From: Conidiobolus incongruus B7586
Lineage: Eukaryota > Entomophthoromycota > Entomophthoromycetes > Entomophthorales > Conidiobolaceae
Assembly: GCA_000697335.1 (NCBI GenBank)
Contig: JNEM01014635.1
Span: forward strand, 1 to 26,063
Direction: 5' to 3'
Length of the DNA stretch: 26,063 bases
Position 1 is the first letter of the stretch. Every line of letters begins with the position of its first letter. A model generated the notes under the pieces. The model was not told the origin of the DNA, ran no database searches, and saw only the letters and a list, made by a program, of their open reading frames with translations. The translations under genes were made by a program, and so were the position numbers. Below, one piece after another: positions 1 to 9,680 of this stretch.

Positions 1-1369
1 ATAATTTTTTATTTATAAATCAAAATTTCAATTGATAAGATATTTTGAAAAACTATATATTATTAAGTTATTAATTTTTATATTTAAATTGAAAATTAAA
101 TTATATTCTTTCTAATATTAAAATCTTAGCCAACTATGAAAAATTTATAAAATTTATAATTTAGAAAATATATTTAAATAATACTATAAAAAAAGGGCAA
201 AGCTTTCAAAATATATGAATTATGGCTTATATATTATTATAAGTAATATAATTATTAATATATATTTAATGAAACAAAAATTATTTTTAAATATTAATAT
301 TAAATTTAATCTTTAGTTAAAATAAATTTTATTATCTTTTATATTATTAACTATAATAGTAATTCAAATAATAGGAAGTAATAATCATATAAATATAAAC
401 AATATTTAATCATTGGTATTTTCAATTGTTTTATTTCAATTTCTATAATAATAATAAAAAATGATAATGAAAGCATTATATTATCAAAACTAATGAAAAA
501 ATATTTTATCAATTAAAAAAATATATATCAATATTTGAAAGAAAACAATCTCCTAATGTAAGTGGTATATATTAGAATATTTATACTAAATGAATATCAA
601 AATATAACTATATACTATCAACATAATTATATTTGACAAAATAGAATCGTATTTTATACAAAATTTATTTCTTTAAAAATCAGGAGTTTAAATCCCTCAA
701 AGACATTGTACCAATTTGGGTATCATTTTAATTGTATTGATATAAGTAATATGATTTTTCTTAAATCTATTGAATGGAGTATTAAAATATACGTTTTTAT
801 CCATTATTGAGGTCAAAATTATTTCATTTGATTATTGAATATTTGATAATTATAAATCTTAATTAAGTTTGGTGAAATTATTTATTGACTCTTTTTAAGG
901 AGCATAGTATCAATTATAAATACATTCGATTATTATGAATATTTTTAAGATTGTTTAGCAAATTTATTAGAACATTTTTAATACAAATTACAATTTTTAA
1001 AAGTCATCAAAAATTATTATTGGATATAATCTTTTGAAGTGTGAATTAATTGAAATAAACTCGAATATTTGGTAACTCTTTCAAGTTATAAAGCCCAATA
1101 TAACTATTGATTATATTATAGATATAAAGAACATTCAAATATTGAATTTAATTTTATTTAGAATCCTTTTCAATAACAAATTATTTTTCAATTTTTTATT
1201 TTAATATTAATCAAATTTGTAAATTTATAATATTTGATCCAGCCCAATTATTTGCAAATAATGACTATCACTTTTTACGCAGTCTGAGGGGATAAGAAAT
1301 CCAAAATTTATAAATAGATCAGAATTTGATTGATTATGACTTAAACTTTGAATACAAACCTCTAGTCAA
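1..1369. other. AT-rich intergenic tract, no gene seen
   Basis: No reading frame of useful length and no RNA gene was recognised on either strand. The sequence is A/T-dominated with short imperfect words. The last ~100 bases are the promoter side of the gene at 1370. Confidence 0.6.
1309..1316 (+). promoter_or_regulatory. TATA-like box upstream of the 1370 gene
   Basis: TATAAATA lies 61 bases before the ATG at 1370. The two protease genes further along have a TATA box 52-53 bases before their ATG, so the arrangement is consistent. A GATAAG word sits about 20 bases further upstream (about 1291-1296). In a genome this AT-rich, chance matches are common, so support comes mainly from position. 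Confidence 0.4.
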
Positions 1370-2113
1370 ATGAGAGTTATACTCAATAATATCGAAGCTT
1401 TAAATACATCTAATGGATCGATATTCGCATACATACTCTTAATCTTAGCGTACCTATCAATTATTACCCTCTCATTCTACCTTCTATTCTTCCACCAATT
1501 TCGCATCAACCAATCCAACAACATTCTAAACGCCTATCTATCAGGAGTCCTAACTCTACTGATATTCAGTCCCTACTTGCACTATTTCGAACTATATCGC
1601 TATATTTGCATACCAGCACTTTTTACATTACTATTCGCTTTTATAGCTTTTAAATTAACTGAATACGATTTTCCATTAGCTTTAAGAATTCCAAAATTCC
1701 TATTTGGAACATTAATCATTGAAGCATTATTGTATTTGTTAGGATTGCGTAATGATCTGGTAATTATATTTGCTATAATTAATGGTATTTTCACTTCTAC
1801 GTTTGCTTCTCTGACTCTCAACTATTTAATTATTATCATACTGTCTTTTGCTTTAAGTTCAGTAATTGTTTATTGTTTATTTTTAATCATCTTAATCATT
1901 GATTACCATAATTTTGAATTCAAAAGTGTTTTGTTAGTTGGGTATATTGTCACTTCATTACTAACTGTGGTGATTGTTGGTTATAGGATAAAATTTGGTG
2001 GAATTGAAATTGTTTCAGATTATGAGATTGAGGAAAATTCACAACTTATAAGTAATCATGCTCAATCTTCCTATCAAGCTACTGGTAATAGCGAAAATGA
2101 CAATTTAGCTTAA
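1370..2113 (+). CDS. Seven-helix integral membrane protein of unknown function
   Basis: A single uninterrupted frame of 247 codons. I do not recognise the family with certainty. Hydrophobic segments fall near residues 18-41, 55-73, 78-96, 107-125, 130-148, 150-177 and 186-205, giving about seven membrane spans. The N-terminal tail is short (about 17 residues). The C-terminal tail (about residues 208-247) is polar and acidic, rich in Ser, Asn, Glu and Gln, and probably faces one aqueous compartment. No cleavable signal peptide is obvious. The helix count and the glycine-spaced helices around residues 100-125 and 139-168 loosely recall the TMEM198/DUF4203 group, but no diagnostic motif settles this. 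Codons near the 5' end are richer in C than the later part. The gene converges on the zinc transporter downstream, 284 bases away. The start is the first ATG after a TATA-like box. It could also be a lineage-specific receptor or transporter-like protein. Confidence 0.7.
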   Translation: MRVILNNIEALNTSNGSIFAYILLILAYLSIITLSFYLLFFHQFRINQSNNILNAYLSGVLTLLIFSPYLHYFELYRYICIPALFTLLFAFIAFKLTEYDFPLALRIPKFLFGTLIIEALLYLLGLRNDLVIIFAIINGIFTSTFASLTLNYLIIIILSFALSSVIVYCLFLIILIIDYHNFEFKSVLLVGYIVTSLLTVVIVGYRIKFGGIEIVSDYEIEENSQLISNHAQSSYQATGNSENDNLA

Positions 2114-2397
2114 TTAATTGTAATATTTTTATCTCCATAAATTATAATAACATATAATTTTATTAAAAATTTTTATAATTAACCAAAATTATTTTAGCTG
2201 AAGTTTTCAGTTATTAAATAATTTTGAAATATTAAATTTAAAATATTGAAAATAATTTATAACTTAACTATTAATTATGATATGAAAATAATTTTTTGAT
2301 TAATAAATAATATTAATCTTAATTATTAAATTGATATGATATTTGAATGATTGTTATTACAGTGATTGATTAATTCACTAAAATTCATTTTATTTAT

Positions 2398-3627
2398 TTA
2401 TTCGTAAAATGAAACAATGGCCATTAAGGAAACACCAATTAAAGCGGCAACAAGTTCGAATACAGTCTGTAAGATGAGACGACCTTTGCCAGGCTCTTCC
2501 CCTTCAACCATCAAATCGTCAGGAGTTTCTAATAAATCGGGAATGACAGAAACCGTAGCAATGTATAAAAACCCTCCAGCAGTCACTGGCAATACCATAT
2601 CACTCCAATGGAACCAAGAATAATTTGCGAAGGGAGGTGCCGAAGTCGCGGACGAGCTCGCAGCTTCTTGGATGAGGACACCTGCAATTGTGCCCATAAA
2701 GGCACCTACGGCGGTAACGAATTGAGAGCCTAAAGCTTGGTACCTAGTGAATCCGGATTGTAACAAAATGGCGAAATCGCCAACTTCGTGAGGGATTTCG
2801 TGGAAGAATACAGCAATGGTAGTTGTGATACCAATGGATTTGGATACATAAAACGATGCGGCAATTGCTAATCCGTCGGTGAAGTTATGCGTGGCATCGG
2901 CAATTAAATTCAAATATGCCGAGAGTTTGACTGGAGCTGATGCAGTTTTTGAAGTGTCTTGATCGCTTTCAGTTTTGGATTCTGTATTCTTGTCTCCTGG
3001 TTTTCTTTGGCGTAGGTTGCTACTATCCTTAGCCTCAATGGATGAAGATTTGGAAGGTCCCTTTTCATTCTTTTGATCGTTAGAATGATTATGGGTATGA
3101 CTATGACTGTGGCCATGGCCATGACTATGTGAATGACCCTTATTGCCATTTAATATCCTCATCAACTTATCCAAAATGAAGAATCCCACCAACCCTACAA
3201 AAATACCTAAACCCGTCACTACATTCTTCATAATGATATCATCATGACCAAATTTCGCAATATTAGTATAGTTTTCCAAAAAAGCGTGAGGCAACAAATG
3301 CAAAAATACATCACCTAAGAGACCTCCAACAGCGAAACTCACTAAGATATTAAGTTGAGAAGTTGGAATATTTGCAGGTACAAATAACAAAAATAAATTG
3401 GGAATTACAGAAATATAGAAGGTAGCCAAAAAAGATAAAACTTTGGGACTATTGGAATAGAATAGAGTATGAATTAATGGAATATGGGAGAAGCTCTCTT
3501 GAGTGTGGTCGTGATGGGAATGTGAATGGTCATGGTCATCATGATGGTGGTGGTGACCGTGAGCAGCTACCCAACCTAAGCCCAATAAAATCACACTTAA
3601 ACTTATAAATTGAAATTTTTTAATCAT
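2398..3627 (-). CDS. ZIP family zinc transporter, LIV-1/KE4 (SLC39A7-like) subfamily
   Basis: 409 codons, no intron. The protein begins with a hydrophobic signal-like segment (residues 5-21) followed at once by a His/Asp-rich tail (23-42). A membrane helix containing HLLPH (110-114) follows, then a helix at 135-152 and a second His-rich loop (165-181, HSHSHG-type repeats) that continues into a Ser/Lys/Glu-rich hydrophilic loop to about 230. The diagnostic ZIP metal-site motifs come next: HNFTDG at 247-252 and HEIPHEVGD at 276-284, the latter being the LIV-1 subfamily HExPHExGD signature. Three more hydrophobic segments end the protein at SFYE. Family members such as human SLC39A7, fly Catsup and yeast Yke4 move zinc across ER/Golgi membranes toward the cytosol. 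Length and domain order are normal for this group and all metal-site residues are present. The His-rich loops are typical zinc sensors or traps. The ER/Golgi location is inferred from the subfamily. Confidence 0.93.
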   Translation of the reverse strand: MIKKFQFISLSVILLGLGWVAAHGHHHHHDDHDHSHSHHDHTQESFSHIPLIHTLFYSNSPKVLSFLATFYISVIPNLFLLFVPANIPTSQLNILVSFAVGGLLGDVFLHLLPHAFLENYTNIAKFGHDDIIMKNVVTGLGIFVGLVGFFILDKLMRILNGNKGHSHSHGHGHSHSHTHNHSNDQKNEKGPSKSSSIEAKDSSNLRQRKPGDKNTESKTESDQDTSKTASAPVKLSAYLNLIADATHNFTDGLAIAASFYVSKSIGITTTIAVFFHEIPHEVGDFAILLQSGFTRYQALGSQFVTAVGAFMGTIAGVLIQEAASSSATSAPPFANYSWFHWSDMVLPVTAGGFLYIATVSVIPDLLETPDDLMVEGEEPGKGRLILQTVFELVAALIGVSLMAIVSFYE

Positions 3628-3783
3628 ATTAAAATTAATTTTTAATTTTTAATCTTTATTAGTATTAATATTAATATTGTTATATATTTTTTCATTGATT
3701 ATTTTAAATTTAGATATAAAATAGATAAATAAATAAAAATAAATACTGAATTAAAGATAATATAATTTATGGTATAAAATTCA

Positions 3784-3893
3784 ATTACACAAATTAAAAT
3801 ATTAGATTGCAAATAAGTGTTGGTGACGTTTCAAACCCTGATTGATTTATTTTATTCTGATGAATTTCAGTTATTTGAAACTCTTTGTGTAAT
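3784..3893. repeat. Nested inverted repeat, 110 bases, nature unknown
   Basis: Outer arms ATTACACAAA (3784-3793) and TTTGTGTAAT (3884-3893) are exact reverse complements over 10 bases. Inside them GTTTCAAA (3828-3835) pairs with TTTGAAAC (3874-3881) over 8 bases. The right-hand arms are almost adjacent while the left-hand arms are 34 bases apart, so the fold would be asymmetric. It could be a small foldback element, a structured RNA, or chance in AT-rich DNA; the two nested exact matches argue mildly against chance. Confidence 0.35.
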
Positions 3894-4029
3894 AAGAATT
3901 ATGATAGATTAATTATAATATTAATATATTTATTATTTTATTATATAATAGAGCTTTGATTGGAAATTATTATATATGATTGATTATAATTGCCATTGAA
4001 TCACCCACAATCTGTCCTATGATCATATT

Positions 4030-4090
4030 GACAGTTTATCACACTAAAAGAAGCGATCCTCATATTACGAAGCTGATTCAATAAACTGTC
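4030..4090. repeat. 10-bp inverted repeat in a GC-richer island
   Basis: GACAGTTTAT (4030-4039) is the exact reverse complement of ATAAACTGTC (4081-4090), with a 41-base loop. It lies in the 3985-4172 island, which also has an open frame of about 60 codons on the minus strand and one of 45 codons on the plus strand. Neither frame resembles a protein I know. Confidence 0.35.
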
Positions 4091-5249
4091 TTGTGATCTC
4101 CACCCAAGTGATACTTGCTCAAAAATTTGAAGAAAAGGTCTCCAAAGGCATTTGGGATGTAATAGATAAAATATTTAGTAATTAATATCAATCCTATGAC
4201 AAATATTCAAGTCAATATAAAAAATTTAATTTGTTTATCCCAATATTGATTTCGAATATTTGGATTTTTAACTCAAATACAACTTAAAATATGATCAGAA
4301 TTATTTGAAAACTCAAATTAATAACGTGATATAAATTATAATAAGTGGTCAGGAGTTTAATGAAACCTTTCCCAAAATTTCCAATGGTTCTGAACACACC
4401 TATTGATATTTAACGAAATCCTAGATAAATAATCACTATCAATATATAAACTTGGATATTAATTTATAATAGTATTAAACTCCAAATAGTGTAGTATCAA
4501 CACACTTTTATTGAGTAAAATATAATTTTGACTATAATTCAAATTATTTTTAATATATTCTGCAATTTATTAAAGATAAGTAAATATTTTATTATTGAAT
4601 AGTTTAAAAAAGTTAATTGATAAATATCATATATACTTAAAGAGCGAATAATATCATTATAATTTTTATTGGTTTGAAAACAGTTAATAATATCTAACAA
4701 AGGGTTAAATATAATATTTTATAAACATCAAGGCTTTTCAGCCTTATTAAAACAAATATAAAATACATTTAAATAAAGTTATTACCTAAAAAGTTTTTGT
4801 GCTATAAATTAGATATTTTTTAATATATTATGAAGGAAAACATAAAACCATAATTTTTGATGAAAATATTAAATAGAATAACTTAACAGGGAGATATATA
4901 AATAATTCATTATAATTTGTGATCATTATATAAGATAAAATTTTAAATGATACTTAATAAAAGTACAAAAGGAAATTAAATACTTCCCAGTAAAAATATA
5001 AAATAATAAATAATTCAAAAAAGAGCTAAGAAAACTAAAATTGATTAATTTTTTTAAAATGTTGAAATTAATAATATATCTTAAACTAAAAGAACTATAA
5101 ACTATGGATTTGAATATATACATATTGCTTTAAGGCTAAAAATAAATAAATGCTAAAACCCTTTGTATAATATGGATAATAAAACAATTTAAAAAACTTT
5201 AAAAACCAATCATATTAATTTGGTATATTAACTAGATGAATCTTGGTTA

Positions 5250-5276
5250 AAAATAAAATAAAATAAAATAAAATAA
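5250..5276. repeat. (AAAAT)n microsatellite
   Basis: About five tandem copies of AAAAT in AT-rich spacer. Confidence 0.8.
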
Positions 5277-6038
5277 ATATATTTTAGCTAATTTTTATCC
5301 ACTTTAAATTTTCAAAAAAATATTCTATATCGTATATAATTAAATAATAGTTTAAACATAAATAACTGAACTATTATCAAAAAAAATCAACTATCATTTT
5401 TTCTCTCAAAAAACAAAGCTTGGTAAATTTTTTCTTTTATTTATTAATGTTAATGGAAATGAAAAGTAATAACTAAATTTTTAAATGGAGTATAATTAAA
5501 TATATAATTCTAGCCTTTAATAATGGTAAACTACCATTGATAATTAGTTATCCCTTTTGATTGAGTTATTAGATTAAATAAGATATTAGGAGAATTTATT
5601 ATTTTAGTTATTATATCATAAATTGATAATAAATAACTTGAAATGAATCCTATTATAGCAAATATCATAACAGAAAAATGAACTAAAAGAAATAAAAGGT
5701 TTAATTTTTTTATAAATTTGTAAAAGAAACCAAATTGATTATTATAAAATGTTATTTTATTTTTTTTATGTAATACTCAAAAGATAATAAGTGAAACCAA
5801 TAAATATTTTGAAATTAGTAATATAAAAGTAATGCTAAAGTAATATCATTATTAATTTAAGTAACATATATTAAAAAAATAAAAAAAACCTTTGATACAA
5901 GGTAATCTTTTGTGGCAAGTATTAAACAAGCAAAATATGTGGTAATTTTGGTTATTTACATATATAACTTGGATTAGGCAAGACTTTCAAGTGACCTCAA
6001 TATAATGTAAACATAGATCAAGGCATCAGTACTACTAG

Positions 6039-6330
6039 GGATATACTCCTTGGCCATCCAACAATCAGTCAAGCCAGCCTTCTAGGATTGGTGTAAGAGT
6101 TTACCCCCTTGGAGTTTCTGGATTCCATGCAAGACTTGGGGAAGGGCGATCAAATTTAGACAAGTTTGATTGTAAGTGTTATCCCATACTAAATCTATTA
6201 TTCTGATAATTGAATTTTACATTGTTCATATATTCATTTTTTTGTATATTGGACTTCAGTAAATAATAATAATACTAGAGAAGATAACCTATATGAGATC
6301 ACTCAAACTGTTTTAAAATATCAAATTTAA
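6039..6330 (+). CDS. Possible last two exons of an unidentified small gene (or its relic)
   Basis: The sequence suggests an exon at 6039-6171, an 88-nt intron at 6172-6259 and a final exon at 6260-6330. The first exon follows an acceptor-like ACTACTAG and stays open for 44 codons in a patch of near-balanced GC. The intron starts with GTAAGT, contains TACTAA about 20 bases in, and ends TTCAG. The frame continues across it for 23 codons to a TAA at 6328-6330. The predicted peptide starts Ser/Asn/Gln-rich, then has a basic, glycine-containing part (RIGVRVYPLGVSGF and following), then an Asn run and an acidic tail. I do not recognise the family. The upstream part is missing: a GTGACC donor at 5991 would give a 48-nt intron, but the frame before it closes quickly and no ATG was found. 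It may therefore be a gene whose 5' exons I cannot see, or a decayed one. Its end is about 325 bases before the DOA1 start. Confidence 0.33.
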
Positions 6331-6655
6331 TCAATAAATAATTTAGATTATATCATCTATTCAATGTTAATTCATATATATTAATTAACGAATCAATAGT
6401 TATTCATTTTAAAAACTTCTAATAATATATATTGAAATATATATTAATATATAGTGAACAATTTTTATATAATAATTATAATTGTTTGGAGATAAATGAT
6501 GAATTGATATTTTTATATTTTCTATAATTATGAGTGAAAGTTTATCCCATATAATCCAATTTGTGAATTAATAATTATATACGTAATCAACCTTGTGACG
6601 ATATAATCAAAATCAATTCAAATTTATCAAACATTAATAATTACTAGAAAATAAT

Positions 6656-9600
6656 ATGATCGTAGAATATAAACTTTCTAAAAATTTTATAGGACATAAC
6701 GAAGATGTAACTAATATATAAAAATAAAAATAATCTATTAATATCAAATTAGGTAAAAGCGGTCACCAGTTTGCCAAATGGCAATGTATTATCCGTATCC
6801 AGAGATCGTAAACTAATTTTATGGAAGACAAACGGTCAAAACCAAGAGTTTCAAAGTCATACAAGATTTGTCAATAGTGTAGCCTATTGGATTGATAGAG
6901 ACAACAATCAAAGTAATTATAATATTCAGAGTATTGAATAAGGTCTAATTTCAAATAGCTTTTTACATTACTGGAAGTTCAGATAACCAAATTCATTACT
7001 GGTTGTCTACAGACAATAAGGCACCTTTTATTACGTTAAACAAGCATAAGGATAATGTTTGTTGTTTATTTGTAATGGACGATGGCAGGTTGATATCGGG
7101 ATCTTGGGATAGGTAAATTATCAATTTAAATGATATTTTTGCTAAATACTAATAAAAATAATTAGAACTGCCATCGTTTGGAAGGAATTTGAACAGCAGT
7201 TCATCTTGGAGGGTCATGAAGCTGCTATTTGGAGTGTTTTGGGTTTGAAGGCTGCTCATTTGATTGCTACTGGTAATTCATACAATATGTTATATTGTTA
7301 ATTTATTGATAATTCATAGCTTCTGCCGACAAAACTATTAAATTGTGGGGTGCTGACAATGGTAAATTAATCAGAACCATTCAAGCCCATTCCGATTGTG
7401 TACGTGGATTGGTGGAATATCCTGGAATTGGATTCTTGTCATGCGGCAATGATGGCTTAATCAAAGCATGGTCCCTAGAGGGTGACTTGATTCGCGAGTG
7501 CCACGGTCACACATCGTTCGTATATTCCATTGCAGTAATATCACCCAACGAGTTTGTTTCCTGTGGGGAAGATGGCACAGTTCGCTACTGGAAAGACTTC
7601 GAACTCGTTCAAACCATCAAATTACCTTGTATAAGTGTTTGGTCAGTTGCCAGCATTCCAAACACTACCGACTTTGTAGTGGGTTCTAGTGATCCTATTG
7701 TAAGAGTGTTTAGTAGAGATCAACAGAAATGGGCTAGTACCGAAGAGCTTAAGGTGATTTATTTAGTAGTCATCACTTAACTCAGTAATAGCTAATTTAA
7801 AAATTTAGGTTTTTGAGGATGAAGTGAATGCAACCAGCGCACCCTCTAATCAAGTTGGTGATGTTAACAAAGATGATCTACCCGACGAATCAATACTCCA
7901 ATATGGTGGTAGTAAAGATCAAGAAGTTAAAATGGTGCGCAACAAGAACAATGTTGTCGAAGCTCACCAATGGGATGCCAGTTCCCAGCAATGGATCAAG
8001 CTTGGTGAAGTGATGAATGCCATCAATAACTCTCAATCCAAAGCCAACGAAGGCAAGACCTATCACAACGGCCAATACTACGACTACGTGTTCGACATTG
8101 ACATCCAAGACGGTGTCCCACCAGTAAAATTACCCTATAACTTGGGTGAAGATCCCTATCAAGCAGCACAAAAGTTCATCAATGATAATATGTTACCAGT
8201 AGTTTATTTGGAACAAATTGTCGAATTTATTTTGAAGAACACACAGCAATCAGGCTCTTACACCGGTCAGAATGCTCAATCCACTTACGTCGATCCTTAT
8301 ACTGGTGCTTCCAGATATGTTGCTGGCTCAAATAATCAAACTAGTAACTTTGGTGCTGATCCTTATACAGGCGCTTCAAGGTATGTTGCCGGATCTAATA
8401 ATCAAACTAATAACTTTAATGCTCCGACTTCATCTCAGCCTACAACTTCTAGTGTAAGTATAACTTTAGTGTTAAATATTTTTTCACTTCTGACATATTT
8501 TATAGTATTCAGCTCCAACAACCACCAGCAATACATTACAATCTCAACTTCCCGACAAGACATTAATATTATTCAAACAAATCAATCCAGATATCGTAGT
8601 TGACAAATTATCTCAATTTAATGACCAAGTTCCTCAAGTATTTCTAAGATATTCATTGTTTACTCATTATTAATAATTACTAGGAATTACAATTTAGTCA
8701 AGATCAATTAATCAAACTTAAACAAGGCCTCAAATCCCAAAATATTGAAGCTTCCACAATTGATCAATTAGTGAAAGCTATAGCTCAATGGCCTTTAGAA
8801 CTACGATTCCCAGGTAATTCATCTCAAATAAATTATACCTTATCAAGTTACTAATTCAAATTTAGCTTTGGATATTATTAGATCTCTAAGTTTAACCATA
8901 AATTGGTTCCAAAACAATTCTCCAATTTACATTTTGCAACGAGCTTGCGAAATTGATCAATTAAGTTCTGATGATATTAAACAGTGGGACGCTTTAATAA
9001 TGTTATCATTGAGAGCTGTCAATAATTTACTAAATTTGAAACCTCATGGACTTCAAGCGTTTGTTGAGGGATTAGATCAAGTAATCATTTATATAACTTA
9101 TCGCGTATTTAGCAGTGTTTGATATGTTTAATGGTTTAGTTGACTTCTTGGATTGGATGGCTATTACCTCACTTCCAAAAATTATCAGGAAACTGTCAGT
9201 TGGCTTTGGTTTCTTTACTAACCAAGTAATTGTTTCATAACTATTAATAACCTATGATATTTACCTTTAAATTAGTTTCGCTATTTTGGCATCCGATTCC
9301 TCACTCAATATCAACGAAGATACTACAGTTCAGTGTACATTATTCGTCACCGAAGTAAGTCTCATCAATACTCAACCATAGTATCGCACTAACATTTGAT
9401 TAGCTTCTAAAACTCGTCCCCCAACCCCCACCAAGCCAGCCTCAACAACACTCGGAAATTATTTATAGAACTTTGGTAGCTCTTGGATACCTGGTGCATT
9501 ATCATTCCAATGTCAAAGAAATCATCAGTTTGGATGATCCCAAATCAAGTTTTAAGGGGATTGCTAGAGTAGGTGGACTGGATGATAAGGTGAAGAAATT

Positions 9601-9680
9601 GAATGGTAAAACCAATGTTAATAATGATTAGAATTATTATTCATTATTTCACTTTAGAGACTTTGTTGAAGTTATTTTAA
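6656..9680 (+). CDS. DOA1: DOA1/UFD3/PLAA: Cdc48/p97 ubiquitin cofactor (WD40-PFU-PUL), 13 exons
   Basis: Exons by hand: 6656-6706, 6753-6912, 6959-7112, 7166-7272, 7320-7753, 7809-8453, 8506-8637, 8684-8813, 8866-9080, 9140-9225, 9276-9354, 9404-9605, 9658-9680. They sum to 2418 bases, an 805-residue protein, close to human PLAA (795). All twelve introns are 46-59 nt with GT...AG ends; the fifth uses GTGATT. Residues 1-302 form a WD40 propeller with seven blade ends (LILW, IHYW, AIVW, IKLW, IKAW, VRYW, VRVF). The PFU ubiquitin-binding domain spans about 343-447, with EAHQW, IKLGEV and YDYVFDIDI. Two DPYTGASRYVAGSNNQT repeats follow (464-480, 486-502), then a PUL armadillo-like domain from about 530 to the end. 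In yeast and mammals PUL binds the Cdc48/p97 C-terminal tail and PFU binds ubiquitin, supporting ubiquitin recycling, ER-associated and ribosome-associated degradation, and endosomal sorting. Start chosen because MIVEYKLSKNFIGHNED matches the family's first blade. The last coding exon is tiny (7 codons plus stop). Confidence 0.93.
8292..8408 (+). repeat. Protein-level tandem repeat in the DOA1 linker
   Basis: Two copies of the 17-residue unit DPYTGASRYVAGSNNQT (DNA 8292-8342 and 8358-8408), offset by 66 bases. The residues are identical but 7 of the 17 codons differ, all silently. This indicates an old duplication kept by selection rather than a fresh slip. From memory, PLAA orthologues carry similar DPFTGxxRYVPG units at this place. 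Confidence 0.85.

Larger units (their letters stand above)
3628..6655. other. AT-rich spacer with two GC-richer islands
   Basis: Most of this 3 kb is featureless A/T sequence between the ZIP promoter and the DOA1 gene. Two islands rise clearly above the background: 3784-4172, which contains inverted repeats and short open frames on both strands, and about 5985-6330, which is described separately as possible exons. A short (AAAAT)n run lies at 5250-5276. A minor 6-bp hairpin (AAGGCT/AGCCTT) lies at 4730-4745. No tRNA or snRNA could be recognised. Confidence 0.6.

Noticed and set aside
660-720. tRNA-like T-arm (GAGTTTAAATCCC) near 684-696
   Set aside because: The stem does not pair properly and no D-arm or acceptor stem could be placed around it.
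2910-3149. 79-codon frame inside the ZIP gene in another frame
   Set aside because: It lies entirely within the His-rich and hydrophilic loop codons of the transporter; repeated CAT/CAC codons open the alternative frame.
4730-4745. AAGGCT/AGCCTT hairpin as a terminator or RNA gene
   Set aside because: Six base pairs in isolation, no neighbouring transcript; expected by chance in a window of this size.
6021-6056. Resemblance to the 3' half of 5S rRNA (AGTACT followed by GGG and a CTTGG..ATCC block)
   Set aside because: Only short words agree; the 5' half, the stem pairings and a T-run terminator cannot be found, and a coding exon explains the same bases better.
7343-9122. Separate small genes from uninterrupted frames at 7343-7780, 7824-8603 and 8868-9122
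   Set aside because: They are exons of one DOA1 gene read through short introns; domain order and splice phases join them without a break.
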